A stretch of 64,000 nucleotides of DNA, from positions 264,574 through 328,573 of the forward strand of contig NZ_JADPEL010000001.1 of NCBI RefSeq assembly GCF_015667795.1. The letters are read 5' to 3'. This DNA comes from Clostridium sp. D53t1_180928_C8. Its GTDB lineage: Bacteria; Bacillota; Clostridia; Clostridiales; Clostridiaceae. The translations under genes and the position numbers were made by a program. The notes below the pieces were generated by a model, which saw only the letters and a list, made by a program, of their open reading frames with translations, was not told the DNA's origin and made no database searches. Positions 8,615 through 17,536 of this stretch are shown here, piece by piece (position 1 is the stretch's first letter; each line of letters begins with the position of its first letter).

Positions 8615-10126
8615 ATGAAGCTTGCAATATATCAAACAAGTGATTTACATGGATATGTTTATCCAACTAATTATGTAAAAGAACAACCACTTGGAATACT
8701 TAAGATAGGAAGTTATATAATAAATGATGAGAAAAATTATGATGCTTCTTTAAAGGTTGATTGTGGTGATTTAATACAAGGCTCAGCTTTAGCACACTAT
8801 TTATCAAAGCAAAAGATTCAAAAGAATCCTATATTAGAAGGATTAGAAGCTATAGGTTATGATGCTTACGTTATAGGTAACCATGAATTTAATTATGGTC
8901 TAGATTATTTAAATAATTCATATAAAGCTATTGAAGATAAAATAGTAAATGCTAATATTGAAGGATTAGATTTTAATACAAAGCCATATAAAATATTTGA
9001 CTTTAATGGATTTAAGGTTGGATGTATTGGACTTACAACATCATTTATACCTAACTGGGAGCATGAGAAGAATATAACAGGCTTAAAATTTTTAGATCCA
9101 GTTGATATGTATGGAAAGTACGAAAATGAGTTAAAAGAACAAGCTGATTATATTATAGTATGTTATCATGGTGGATTTGAAAAAAGTTTAGATGAAGCTA
9201 ACAAACCAACAGAAAAACTTACTAAAGAAAATCAAGCCAGTGAATTACTAGAAAAGTATGATTCAATTAATATGGTTTTAAGTGGACATCAACATAGAGG
9301 ATTTATTACCATAATTAATGGAATAGTATGTGCACAACCTACACATAATGGACAAAAGTTTAGTAAGATTGTATTAGATACTGAAACTAAAGAAGTAAGT
9401 TATGAGTTAATAGATGTATCTTTATTAGATGATGAAATAAATGAAGATATTGAAAAAATATTTAATAATATTGAAGTAGAATTACAAGATTATTTACATA
9501 GAAAAATTGGAAATTTCAATAAGGATATACTTATGGAGAATATTTTTGAAGCAAGATTAAATGGACATCCATTTATTAATTTCTTGCATCAAGTACAATT
9601 AGAAGCTTCAGGAGCAGATTTTTCAGCTTTATCATTATTTGATAGTGCAATTGGATTTAAGAAGAACGTATCTATTAGAGATGTACTAATTAATTATCCT
9701 TATCCTAATACTTTAATGGTTTTAAAAGTTAGGGGAGATAAGTTAAAGGAGGCTATTGAAAAAGCTGCAACTTATTTTGTAATTGAAGATGGAAGTGTTA
9801 AGATTAGCAATGGATTCTTAGTTCCTAAGGTTCAAAACTATAATTATGATACTTTTGGTGGTCTTGATTATGAGATTGATTTATCACGAAACCTTGGAGA
9901 TAGGGTTGTTTCTATGAAGAAAGATGGAAATGATATTAATTTAGATAACTATTATAGTATAGTTATGAATAACTATCGTGCAACTAATACTTCAATTTAT
10001 CCATCATATGAGGGAGCTGAAGTAATTAAGGAAATTAATATTGATATAAGTGAGTTAATAATTAATTATTTTTCAGAACATAATTATGTTAAGGCTATAG
10101 AAAAAAGTAATTACATAATTAAATAA
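8615..10126 (+). CDS. 5'-nucleotidase / 2',3'-cyclic phosphodiesterase family enzyme
   Basis: 503 aa from the ATG at 8615 (GGGAGAGG upstream; the TTG at 8597 overlaps the ribosome binding site). The N-terminal calcineurin-like metallophosphatase domain has DLHG (Asp10, His12), GDLIQG near 53, GNHEF near 85 and SGHQHRG near 225, all dimetal-site motifs. The C-terminal 5'-nucleotidase substrate domain (about 310-480) includes DFSALSLFDSAIG and DRVVSMKKDG-type strands. No signal peptide, so it is probably cytoplasmic, unlike UshA. Likely hydrolyses nucleotides or related phosphoesters. Confidence 0.85.
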   Translation: MKLAIYQTSDLHGYVYPTNYVKEQPLGILKIGSYIINDEKNYDASLKVDCGDLIQGSALAHYLSKQKIQKNPILEGLEAIGYDAYVIGNHEFNYGLDYLNNSYKAIEDKIVNANIEGLDFNTKPYKIFDFNGFKVGCIGLTTSFIPNWEHEKNITGLKFLDPVDMYGKYENELKEQADYIIVCYHGGFEKSLDEANKPTEKLTKENQASELLEKYDSINMVLSGHQHRGFITIINGIVCAQPTHNGQKFSKIVLDTETKEVSYELIDVSLLDDEINEDIEKIFNNIEVELQDYLHRKIGNFNKDILMENIFEARLNGHPFINFLHQVQLEASGADFSALSLFDSAIGFKKNVSIRDVLINYPYPNTLMVLKVRGDKLKEAIEKAATYFVIEDGSVKISNGFLVPKVQNYNYDTFGGLDYEIDLSRNLGDRVVSMKKDGNDINLDNYYSIVMNNYRATNTSIYPSYEGAEVIKEINIDISELIINYFSEHNYVKAIEKSNYIIK

Positions 10127-10134
10127 TAAATTTA

Positions 10135-10176
10135 ATGTGCTGTATCATTTTGTATTTGTTACAGCATATTTTTTTT
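10135..10176 (+). terminator. Intrinsic terminator after the nucleotidase gene
   Basis: 10-bp stem (10135-10144 with 10160-10169) followed by eight T residues. Confidence 0.8.
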
Positions 10177-10370
10177 GATAATAGAAAATTATAAAGTATA
10201 TAATTCTATAATATAGTTAAGCAATTAAACATTGATAAGATGATTATAAAAAGAAATATAAGAAGATTTGAGCCTTCAAATTAAGTTGTAAAAGTAAAAA
10301 TAGATAAAATGTGTAAATATAAAAGTGTTTATCATAATATAAAGTGTAAAAAAATTTAGGAATATTTAAA

Positions 10371-11144
10371 ATGTTTATATTAAATAAATTTTGGGCTCCT
10401 AAAAATATGTATGAGTGTTGTGGAATGTTTACAAGAGGACATATGATACTGCTGTTAATATCTATTATATTATTGAGTATTCTATTATTTATTTTTAGAA
10501 ATATTACAATAGAAAGAGTAAATATAGCAACTAAAATAATGGCTATTATTATTACAGTTTTAGAAGGTGTAAAAATATATTTTAATTTTTACTGGGGCTA
10601 TAAAGGGATAAATTCTTGGTTACCTATTTCTTATTGTTCAATATTTATATATGCTTTGTGGTTAAGTGGTTATGGAAAAGGAAATTGGAAGAAAAGTGGA
10701 CAATCCTTTATTGCTGGGTGTTCAGTAGTTGCAGGTGGAGCTTATTTATTATTTCCATCTACATCTTTAACTGTATATCCAATATGGCATTATCTTTGTA
10801 TATATAGTATGTTTTTTCATACAATGATGATTTACTTTGGAATAATATATATTAAAAAAGATATTGTTAAATTAGATATAAATAATTTTAATAATTATCT
10901 TAGAGTTTTTTTGATTTTTGGTATTATAGCACTTACTCTTAATGCAATTTTTAATACAAATTTTATGTTACTTAATAATCCCTTTAAGATTCCTATTTCA
11001 ATTATTCATAAGCTTTATAATTCATTACCTTTAGGGTATACTTCATTAGTATTTGTTATTTATTTATATATCCCATATTTTATTACGTCATTTTTTGTTA
11101 AAGCTATAACTAAAAACAAGAGTTCTCAAAAATTAAAAAGTTAA
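10371..11144 (+). CDS. YwaF/TMEM164-type integral membrane protein, copy 1
   Basis: A 257-aa protein with about seven hydrophobic helices, matching the bacterial YwaF-like (TIGR02206) family, function unknown. Features are an N-terminal FWAPKNMYECCGMFT, a conserved GYGKG loop near residue 100 and the FPSTSLTVYPIWHYLC stretch near 126. A second copy lies at 14640-15437. This copy has a weak ribosome binding site (TTAGGA). The two copies flank the MerR/acetyltransferase/MATE genes. A role in membrane or lipid physiology is only a guess. Confidence 0.7.
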   Translation: MFILNKFWAPKNMYECCGMFTRGHMILLLISIILLSILLFIFRNITIERVNIATKIMAIIITVLEGVKIYFNFYWGYKGINSWLPISYCSIFIYALWLSGYGKGNWKKSGQSFIAGCSVVAGGAYLLFPSTSLTVYPIWHYLCIYSMFFHTMMIYFGIIYIKKDIVKLDINNFNNYLRVFLIFGIIALTLNAIFNTNFMLLNNPFKIPISIIHKLYNSLPLGYTSLVFVIYLYIPYFITSFFVKAITKNKSSQKLKS

Positions 11145-11204
11145 TATTGATATGAATTTTTATTGGGGTATAATTAAATTTATATATTATTGAGGAGGGA
11201 GTTT

Positions 11205-11765
11205 ATGAACAAGCTAGAAGTTTTTATAAGTCAATTATGTGGAGTATTTAGTAATGCTAATCAAATAAATAAAGAACTAGAAAGTGGAGAAGTAAAACAT
11301 CCTAAAGCAAAGCATATAAATGGTATTTGTAATGATAAAATTTCTAATTTACCAAATGATTTTAAAGGATATTTTATTATAGAAGAAAGCTATTATGATC
11401 AAGGAAAGTTTAAAAATATTTTACCACATTTATTTTTATTTACTTTAAATGAAGAAAACAATGTAGTCTTAACTTCTTATGAGATTCCAGAAGAGATATC
11501 TAAAGAAGAATTTAGAAATGATAATGAAAATTTAATCATGGATTATAATAGCCTTAAGATTTCATCTAAGTTTAATCCAATGATATATATAGATGGGGAT
11601 GGTATATTTATAGGAGAAAGTATTAGTAAATTTACTCCAGAAACCGAATTTATATTAAAAGAAAGAATTGAAAATGGAAAGATGTATGTAAGTGAAGTCT
11701 TTAAGAAAAATGGAAAGGTTACTTTTGGTTTTATAGACCCTATAATATACGAAAAAATAGTTTAG
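11205..11765 (+). CDS. Hypothetical protein, faintly CpeT-like
   Basis: 186 aa from the ATG at 11205, with GGAGGGAG at 11193-11200 giving good spacing; the in-frame TTG at 11190 lies upstream of that site. Unrecognised. No membrane segment, predicted mixed alpha/beta. The order 'FSNANQ ... GYFIIEESYYDQ ... PHLFLFTL' loosely recalls CpeT/CpcT lyase-like proteins (small lipocalin-like barrels), but I would not assign it without a profile search. The MerR gene starts 27 bases after its stop, so it is probably in the same transcript as the export module. Confidence 0.6.
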   Translation: MNKLEVFISQLCGVFSNANQINKELESGEVKHPKAKHINGICNDKISNLPNDFKGYFIIEESYYDQGKFKNILPHLFLFTLNEENNVVLTSYEIPEEISKEEFRNDNENLIMDYNSLKISSKFNPMIYIDGDGIFIGESISKFTPETEFILKERIENGKMYVSEVFKKNGKVTFGFIDPIIYEKIV

Positions 11766-11792
11766 TACTTAATAAAAATATAAGGGGAATTT

Positions 11793-12629
11793 ATGAAAGA
11801 TAAATATTTAATGGGAGAGGTATGTAAGTTGTTTAATACAACTCGTGATACATTAAGATATTATGAAAATATGGGCTTAATAAAACCTAAAAAAAATGAT
11901 AAAAATGGATATAGATATTATGATGTTGAAGACTTAAACTCTTTAACTGATGTATTCTTTTTAAAAAAATTAAATTTACCATTAGGTGATATTCATAAAG
12001 TTATTAAAAATTCCACGCCTTCTGATATATTAGAAATAATTAAGGAAAAGGAAAAGCAACTTGTAGAAGAAGTGAGGAAAATTAGAGAGCTTCAAAAAAC
12101 ACTATATTCAATGAAATTAAATGTACAGTCTTGTATTAATGATTTAAATAGGTTAGAGATTAGAGATGAAAAGGGAAAATTTATATTTATAGAAACTACA
12201 GAAGAAAGAAAGTTTGATGATTTTATAGATATAATTGAAGGAATGATAGATATAGCAGAAGGAATGAATATACAAAATAAAAACATTTTAGAATATGTTA
12301 ACTTTACATTTTTAATTGAAGATGGGGATATATTTAATAAAAATATAGATGAAAAAATTAAGTGGGGAGTTACATTAAGAAAAAGTTCAAAAGATATAGA
12401 AGAAATATTACTACATAAAAAGGTTAAATTAATATATAAAAGAAAATGTATTTATACTGTAGTGGCATTAAGTGATATAGAATATAATGACTGGTTACAA
12501 GTTATAAAAGATATAGTAATAAAGAATAATATAGAAGTAATAGGACCTATATTAGGAAGAATGTTGCTTACAGAATATAATAATGATATTGCAAGTGACT
12601 ATTATGAAATATTTATACCGATAAAATAA
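11793..12629 (+). CDS. MerR-family regulator of the acetyltransferase/MATE module (BltR-like)
   Basis: 278 aa. N-terminal MerR winged helix (about 5-75: MGEVCKLFNTTRDTLRYYEN, then MGLIKP and GYRYY), a coiled-coil dimerisation helix (about 80-115) and a C-terminal effector domain of about 150 residues. This is the architecture of BltR/BmrR-type multidrug sensors. It lies directly upstream of a BltD-like acetyltransferase and an efflux pump, the same functional set as bltR-blt-bltD of Bacillus subtilis. The inducer is unknown; cationic drugs or polyamines are plausible. Confidence 0.82.
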   Translation: MKDKYLMGEVCKLFNTTRDTLRYYENMGLIKPKKNDKNGYRYYDVEDLNSLTDVFFLKKLNLPLGDIHKVIKNSTPSDILEIIKEKEKQLVEEVRKIRELQKTLYSMKLNVQSCINDLNRLEIRDEKGKFIFIETTEERKFDDFIDIIEGMIDIAEGMNIQNKNILEYVNFTFLIEDGDIFNKNIDEKIKWGVTLRKSSKDIEEILLHKKVKLIYKRKCIYTVVALSDIEYNDWLQVIKDIVIKNNIEVIGPILGRMLLTEYNNDIASDYYEIFIPIK

Positions 12630-12637
12630 ATTTATTG

Positions 12638-12671
12638 ACCTGGGTGTTACACCCAGGTTTATTATTTTTTT
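12638..12671 (+). terminator. Terminator-like hairpin between the MerR gene and the acetyltransferase
   Basis: 9-bp GC-rich stem (ACCTGGGTG with CACCCAGGT, 12638-12646 and 12650-12658), 3-base loop, then a T-rich tail. The next ATG is at 12687, leaving no room for a separate promoter downstream of it, so the acetyltransferase and pump probably depend on read-through or on a promoter inside the MerR gene. Confidence 0.8.
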
Positions 12672-12686
12672 AGGGAGTGATTTAGT

Positions 12687-13163
12687 ATGAATTTAATTAT
12701 AAAAAAAGTTAATGAAAATAACTATAAAGAAATAGTAAATTTAAAGGTGGCTAAAGGACAAGAAAATTATATTGAAACTGTAGAAGCATGCTTAGAAGAA
12801 GCCAAGGAATATTCAGTATGGAACCCCGTAGGAATATATGATAAAGAAAAACCAGTTGGATTTGCTATGTATGGTTTGTTTTTAGAAGAGGGTGATAATG
12901 GAAGAGTATGGTTAGATAGATTTTTAATATCAGCAGAAAACCAAGGAATGGGATATGGAAAAACTGCAGTTAAATTTTTAATAGATCATTTATATAAAGG
13001 GTATGGTTATGATGAAGTATATTTAAGTGTGTATGAAGATAATAAAAATGCTATTAATTTATATAAAGAATTAGGATTTAAATTTAATGGAGAAGATGAT
13101 GTAAATGGTGAAAAAGTTATGGTTATAAATTTTAAAAGTAAGGTAGATAACAATGAGCAATAA
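12687..13163 (+). CDS. Spermine/spermidine N-acetyltransferase, BltD-like
   Basis: 158-aa GNAT enzyme. It closely follows the pattern of B. subtilis BltD: YIETVEACLEEAKEY, KPVGFAMYGLF, GRVWLDRFLI, QGMGYGKTAVKFLI (the acetyl-CoA pyrophosphate loop, Q/RxxGxG/A type), YLSVYEDNKNAINLYKELGF and NGEKVM at the end. Expected to acetylate polyamines with acetyl-CoA in the cytoplasm. Its stop overlaps the MATE gene by 11 bases, so translation is probably coupled. Confidence 0.85.
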   Translation: MNLIIKKVNENNYKEIVNLKVAKGQENYIETVEACLEEAKEYSVWNPVGIYDKEKPVGFAMYGLFLEEGDNGRVWLDRFLISAENQGMGYGKTAVKFLIDHLYKGYGYDEVYLSVYEDNKNAINLYKELGFKFNGEDDVNGEKVMVINFKSKVDNNEQ

Positions 13164-14511
13164 TAATGTATTTGAAGAAAAATCTATAAATAAGTTAATA
13201 ATGTTATTCTCATTTCCAACTATAGTTTCATTAGTACTTGAATCATTAACATCTATGATAGATACAATATTTGCAGGACATTTAGGTCCTATTAGTAGTA
13301 GTGCATTATCAGCTATGGGAATAATAAGTCCTATACTATTAGTGTTAATTGCAGCTCAACTAATATTTGGAGTATCAACGAGTTTAATTATTTCAAAGAA
13401 AATAGGAGAAGATGATAAAGAAAAGATTAATAGTACATTCAAGGTAGGATTTTATTCAAGCTTTATATCTAGTTCTATAATATCATTGATAATATTTTTA
13501 TTTCAAAATCAGTTATTAAATATACTTGGAGCTAGTGGAGAAGTATTAAATTTAGCTAAAGAGTATTTAAATATAGCTGTAATATTTAATATATTTAGTA
13601 CTGTTGGATATATGTTAATTAATAATGTAAGAGTATTTGGATATCCCAATATAGAGATAAAAGTAGGAGTTTTAGCTGCCATAATAAATATAGTTTTTAA
13701 TATAATATTTACAGTTACTTTTAAAATGGGGATTAAAGGTATTGCATTGGCAACCTTAGTTAGTGAATTGTTTTATTTTGGATTTTCTATGATATTTTTA
13801 ATTAAAAAAGGATTGTGGATAAAGAAAAGTAAACTAGATTTTAATGAATCAATAGAAATATTAATAGCCCTAGTTAAAATAGGATTTGTACAGTTTTTAA
13901 TGCAAGCATTAAATAGTGTGAGTGGGTTTATAATTAATAAAACTTTGATAAAGTACGGAAATATTTCATACATAGGGGCATGGTCTATATGTAGTAATTT
14001 TAATATGGTAATTCTATTACCATTAATAGGATTAACACAAGGGGTTCAGTCGGTTATAGCATATTTCCATGGTAGTAAAGATAAAAATAAGGAAAGTATG
14101 ATAAAAAAGAAAACTGTAAAATATAGTGTAATGTATTCAGTAACAGTAACATTAGTATCATATTTATTTTCAGATAATATACTTAATGTATTTACTGGAG
14201 ATATGAACTTAGTAAATTTAGCTATACCTATAATTAGAATAGTAATAGCAACATTCCCACTTGTAGGTATTATATATACTTTAATAACATTTATGCAAGT
14301 GTCAGGAGAAGAGGACAGTGCGAGTAAGTTGGAATTAATGAGACAAATAGTTATACTAATACCTCTAGTTATAATATTACCTATATTATTTTCTAGATTT
14401 AATATTATGAATATTTCTCCAGAGATAGCAGTGTTTTTAGCAATACCGTTATCTACCATTATATTAGTAACGATATATTGGAAAAAAATTATGAGTATAT
14501 TTATTAATTAA
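13153..14511 (+). CDS. MATE-family efflux pump
   Basis: 452 aa with 12 predicted transmembrane helices in two halves (LIMLFSFPTIVSLVLESL at the start; IKIGFVQFLMQALNSVSGFI in the second half). Family-typical residues include DTIFAGHLG near 34 and GLTQGVQSVIAYFHGSK near 298. Expected Na+ or H+ antiport of cationic compounds. Translationally coupled to the acetyltransferase (11-base overlap). In B. subtilis the equivalent pump Blt is an MFS protein, so here the transporter family differs. Confidence 0.9.
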   Translation: MSNNNVFEEKSINKLIMLFSFPTIVSLVLESLTSMIDTIFAGHLGPISSSALSAMGIISPILLVLIAAQLIFGVSTSLIISKKIGEDDKEKINSTFKVGFYSSFISSSIISLIIFLFQNQLLNILGASGEVLNLAKEYLNIAVIFNIFSTVGYMLINNVRVFGYPNIEIKVGVLAAIINIVFNIIFTVTFKMGIKGIALATLVSELFYFGFSMIFLIKKGLWIKKSKLDFNESIEILIALVKIGFVQFLMQALNSVSGFIINKTLIKYGNISYIGAWSICSNFNMVILLPLIGLTQGVQSVIAYFHGSKDKNKESMIKKKTVKYSVMYSVTVTLVSYLFSDNILNVFTGDMNLVNLAIPIIRIVIATFPLVGIIYTLITFMQVSGEEDSASKLELMRQIVILIPLVIILPILFSRFNIMNISPEIAVFLAIPLSTIILVTIYWKKIMSIFIN

Positions 14512-14639
14512 ATGTTCACAGAAATATAATTTGAAGGCCCAATATTTCTATGTTAAATTACTCTTTGCAGAGATAAAGTTTATGATTTTTAATCAATAAA
14601 ATTTTATTAAATAATATCAGGAGAGTGTGAATAATTTAA

Positions 14640-15437
14640 ATGGATATATTAAATCAATTTTGGGCGCCAAGAGATATATATGAGCCAACAGGAATGCTTA
14701 CATCTAGACATATGATATTATTAATAATATCTATGATTATATTAAGTTTGTTAATATATTTTTCAAGAAAAATGACTATTGAACAAGTTAAAAAAATGAC
14801 AAAGGGTATGGCTATATTTATTACAGTATTAGAAGGAGTTAAAATATTTTTTAACTTTTATAGAGGATATACTTGGATAAATACATGGTTACCAATATCG
14901 TTTTGTTCTATATTTATTTATGCATTATGGTTAAGTGGATATGGGAAAGGAAAGTGGCAACAAACTGGGGATGCATTTATTGCAGGAGTATCTATAGTAG
15001 CAGGTGCAACATACCTTATCTTTCCATCTACATCTTTAACTGTATATCCAATATGGCATTATCTTTGTATGTATAGTATGCTTTTTCATACTTTAATGGT
15101 TTATATGGGTATATTATATTTATTTAAGTTAGAAATAAGATTAGACAAAAGTAAGTTTAACAAGTTTGCTAAGCTATATTGTTTTTTTGCAGTAATAGCA
15201 ATTATTCTGAATACTAGTTTTGGAAGTAATCTGATGCTTTTGAAGAAGCCTTTCAAAATACCAGTACCTTTTTTACATGAATTATTTGCTTCTGCACCAT
15301 GGTTATATACTATAGTAGTATTCTTAGTATATTTATATGCGCCATACTGTATAACAGTTTATTTATATAGACTAATTACAAGAAATAAAAATGAGAAACT
15401 TATTAGTGATAATGAAAGTTATAATTTAAGTGTATAG
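14640..15437 (+). CDS. YwaF/TMEM164-type integral membrane protein, copy 2
   Basis: 265 aa, paralogue of the protein at 10371-11144 along its full length (for example FWAPRDIYEPTGMLTSRH versus FWAPKNMYECCGMFTRGH). About seven membrane helices. The ATG at 14640 is chosen because it aligns with the start of copy 1, although AGGAGAG at 14619-14625 is 14 bases away. Family function unknown. A terminator follows. Confidence 0.7.
   Translation: MDILNQFWAPRDIYEPTGMLTSRHMILLIISMIILSLLIYFSRKMTIEQVKKMTKGMAIFITVLEGVKIFFNFYRGYTWINTWLPISFCSIFIYALWLSGYGKGKWQQTGDAFIAGVSIVAGATYLIFPSTSLTVYPIWHYLCMYSMLFHTLMVYMGILYLFKLEIRLDKSKFNKFAKLYCFFAVIAIILNTSFGSNLMLLKKPFKIPVPFLHELFASAPWLYTIVVFLVYLYAPYCITVYLYRLITRNKNEKLISDNESYNLSV
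15021..15070 (+). repeat. 50-base tract identical to 10752-10801
   Basis: This stretch inside YwaF copy 2 is identical base for base to 10752-10801 in copy 1 and encodes FPSTSLTVYPIWHYLC. The flanking coding sequence is clearly diverged. Confidence 0.9.
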
Positions 15438-15450
15438 AATTTTATAGTAA

Positions 15451-15489
15451 AAATGTGTAAGTCGTTAATAAGGATTTACACATTTTTTT
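15451..15489 (+). terminator. Intrinsic terminator after YwaF copy 2
   Basis: 10-bp stem (15451-15460 with 15476-15485) running into seven T residues. Confidence 0.8.
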
Positions 15490-15643
15490 AAATTATTTAT
15501 AGAATTATGATTAAAATAATTTTAAATATGAAAATAATATTTAATGTTAAAGGATAAAAATAAAGGTTATAATTGTCTTATTTATCTTTATAAATTATAC
15601 TAAATTTATAAAATATATGAAGCTGTAAAAGGAAAATATTGAA

Positions 15644-16282
15644 ATGGAACAAAAAGTTAAAAATAAAATTTCAATTCCTCGATACCAACAAATAGCAATT
15701 GAAATTTCTTCTAGAATTGCTAGTGGGGAATATAAAGTTGGTGAAAAGATATATGCACGTTCATCTATAGCAAGCCAATATGGTGTTTCATCAGAAACTG
15801 CAAGACGTGCAATTTGTGTATTATGTGATTTGGAAATTGTCACTTCAGAAAAAGGAAGTGGAGTTACAATTAAATCCTATGAAAATGCTGTTAAATTTAT
15901 TAAACAATACAGCAAGCGTCAGACAATTGATACTATAAAAGAAAATTTGTTAAAGAGTATATCTCGTCAACAAAAAGAGATGGATACATTAAATTCATGT
16001 TTATCTGATTTAATTGTAGCATCAGAACACTTTAGATCAATGAATCCATTTATGCCATTTGAAGTAAAAATAACTGCACAATGTTCTTATTTAAATAAAA
16101 CAGTATCTGAAATTCAATTTTGGCAACATACAGGTGCTACTGTACTTGCTATTGGTAGAAATGGAAATGTAATTAAATCACCAGGACCATATGCTATATT
16201 ATTAGAAAATGATGTTATATATTTTCTGTCACAAGATGACTCATCGCAAAGGGTTAAGGAGTTTTTATACCCTATAAAATAA
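15644..16282 (+). CDS. busR: BusR-like GntR repressor with RCK_C (c-di-AMP-binding type) domain
   Basis: 212 aa. GntR winged helix at about 10-75 (YQQIAIEISSRIASGEYKVG, then SSETARRAICVL), a helical coiled-coil linker at about 90-120 and a C-terminal RCK_C/TrkA_C domain at about 130-212 (ATVLAIGRNGNVIKSPGPYA, LLENDVIYFL). This is the BusR architecture. Lactococcal and streptococcal BusR binds c-di-AMP in RCK_C and represses a glycine-betaine importer. Here too an osmolyte-type ABC importer follows, behind a promoter containing a bipartite inverted repeat. c-di-AMP binding is inferred from the family and not shown by the sequence. Confidence 0.82.
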   Translation: MEQKVKNKISIPRYQQIAIEISSRIASGEYKVGEKIYARSSIASQYGVSSETARRAICVLCDLEIVTSEKGSGVTIKSYENAVKFIKQYSKRQTIDTIKENLLKSISRQQKEMDTLNSCLSDLIVASEHFRSMNPFMPFEVKITAQCSYLNKTVSEIQFWQHTGATVLAIGRNGNVIKSPGPYAILLENDVIYFLSQDDSSQRVKEFLYPIK

Positions 16283-16296
16283 TAAGATAATTATAG

Positions 16297-16332
16297 AATG
16301 CTCAAGACTAGAAATAGTTTTGGGCATTTTTC
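16297..16332 (+). terminator. Intrinsic terminator after busR
   Basis: 13-bp stem (16297-16309 with 16316-16328, two wobbles), then a T run. It separates busR from the transporter operon. Confidence 0.85.
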
Positions 16333-16338
16333 TATTAT

Positions 16339-16367
16339 TTGACAAAGTAACAACTTTATAATAGAAT
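16339..16367 (+). promoter_or_regulatory. Promoter of the osmolyte ABC importer operon
   Basis: TTGACA (16339-16344), 17-base spacer, TAGAAT (16362-16367). Start of transcription expected near 16374. Confidence 0.85.
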
Positions 16368-16380
16368 GAGGTTGTTACTT
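16345..16380 (+). promoter_or_regulatory. Bipartite BusR-type operator
   Basis: Perfect 10-base inverted repeat AAGTAACAAC (16345-16354) and GTTGTTACTT (16371-16380), separated by 16 bases. The left half sits in the -35/-10 spacer and the right half over the transcription start. Two widely spaced half-sites fit the published 'molecular ruler' mode of BusR binding. Confidence 0.75.
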
Positions 16381-16399
16381 GGAAAAAGGAGGAATAGAT

Positions 16400-17536
16400 A
16401 TGATTAGATTTGAAAAAGTTACGAAAAGGTATAAATCAAAGCAAGTATTAAAAGAAATTAATTTAACAATTGAAAAAGGAAAACTTATTACAATTATTGG
16501 GGAAAGTGGTTGTGGGAAAACTACTTTATTAAAAATGATTAATAGATTAATTAAGCCGTCTAGTGGCTTTATTTATATTAATAATAAAAAAATACAATCA
16601 ATTGAAGAAGTAATATTAAGAAGAAATATAGGGTATGTTATACAGCAAACAGGGTTATTTCCTCATATGACTATTAGAGAAAATATAGAACTTATTCCTA
16701 AATTACAGAAGGTAGATACAGAAAAGATTATTAGCAATACTAGAAAATTAATGGAAATGGTAGGATTAAATTGTGATGAATTTTTAGAGCGTTATCCAAC
16801 AGAATTAAGTGGTGGACAACAACAACGGGTCGGTGTAGCTAGAGCATTTGCAAATGATCCAGATATCATTCTTATGGACGAGCCATTTTCCGCTCTAGAT
16901 CCAATAACAAGATCAGATTTACAAGATGAGCTTGTTGAATTACAGTCTAAATTAAAAAAAACTATTGTATTTGTTACACATGATATGGATGAGGCCATTA
17001 AAATTTCAGATATGATTTGTATAATGAAGGATGGAGAAGTATTACAATACGATACTCCAGAAAATATACTGAGAAATCCAGTTGACGATTTTGTTTCTAA
17101 TTTTGTAGGAAAGAATAGAATATGGGCATCTCCAGAATATATAAAAATTTCAGATATAATGATTGATAAGCCAATTACAGCATATAAAAATTTATCAGTT
17201 TTCAAATGTATTGATAAAATGCGTCAAAAAAAGGTGGACAGTCTTCTTATAGTTGAGCCTAATGAACATAAACTAATTGGTATTGTAAAGGCAAGTAAGC
17301 TTAGAGGGATTGAAGATAAAACACAAGCTGTAGAAAAGTTTATTAATAAAACTTTTCCAACCCTTTTAATAGATCAATGTATTTTAGACGCTTTAAAAGT
17401 AGTTACAGAGAAACATATATCTACTGTACCGGTTGTTGATAATTGTTCGCGTCTATTAGGATTAGTTACTAAAAGTAGTTTAGTTACAACATTAAGTCAA
17501 CAATACTTTGATTATGAGGAGGATGAAATGATATGA
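16400..17536 (+). CDS. Glycine betaine/choline-type ABC importer, ATP-binding protein with CBS pair
   Basis: 378 aa from the ATG at 16400 (AAGGAGG 7 bases upstream; the in-frame TTG at 16379 lies upstream of this site). Walker A is GESGCGKT (34-41), the Q-loop is in YVIQQTGLFPH, the signature is LSGGQQQ, Walker B is IILMDEP and a switch His lies in FVTHDMDEA. Two CBS domains follow (about 250-305 and 315-370), typical of OpuCA/OpuAA-type subunits, where they sense ionic strength or c-di-AMP. Overlaps the permease gene by 4 bases (ATGA). Confidence 0.9.
   Translation: MIRFEKVTKRYKSKQVLKEINLTIEKGKLITIIGESGCGKTTLLKMINRLIKPSSGFIYINNKKIQSIEEVILRRNIGYVIQQTGLFPHMTIRENIELIPKLQKVDTEKIISNTRKLMEMVGLNCDEFLERYPTELSGGQQQRVGVARAFANDPDIILMDEPFSALDPITRSDLQDELVELQSKLKKTIVFVTHDMDEAIKISDMICIMKDGEVLQYDTPENILRNPVDDFVSNFVGKNRIWASPEYIKISDIMIDKPITAYKNLSVFKCIDKMRQKKVDSLLIVEPNEHKLIGIVKASKLRGIEDKTQAVEKFINKTFPTLLIDQCILDALKVVTEKHISTVPVVDNCSRLLGLVTKSSLVTTLSQQYFDYEEDEMI

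Noticed and set aside
14046-14459. Minus-strand open frame opposite the MATE gene
   Set aside because: Fully covered by the MATE reading frame; no supporting signals.
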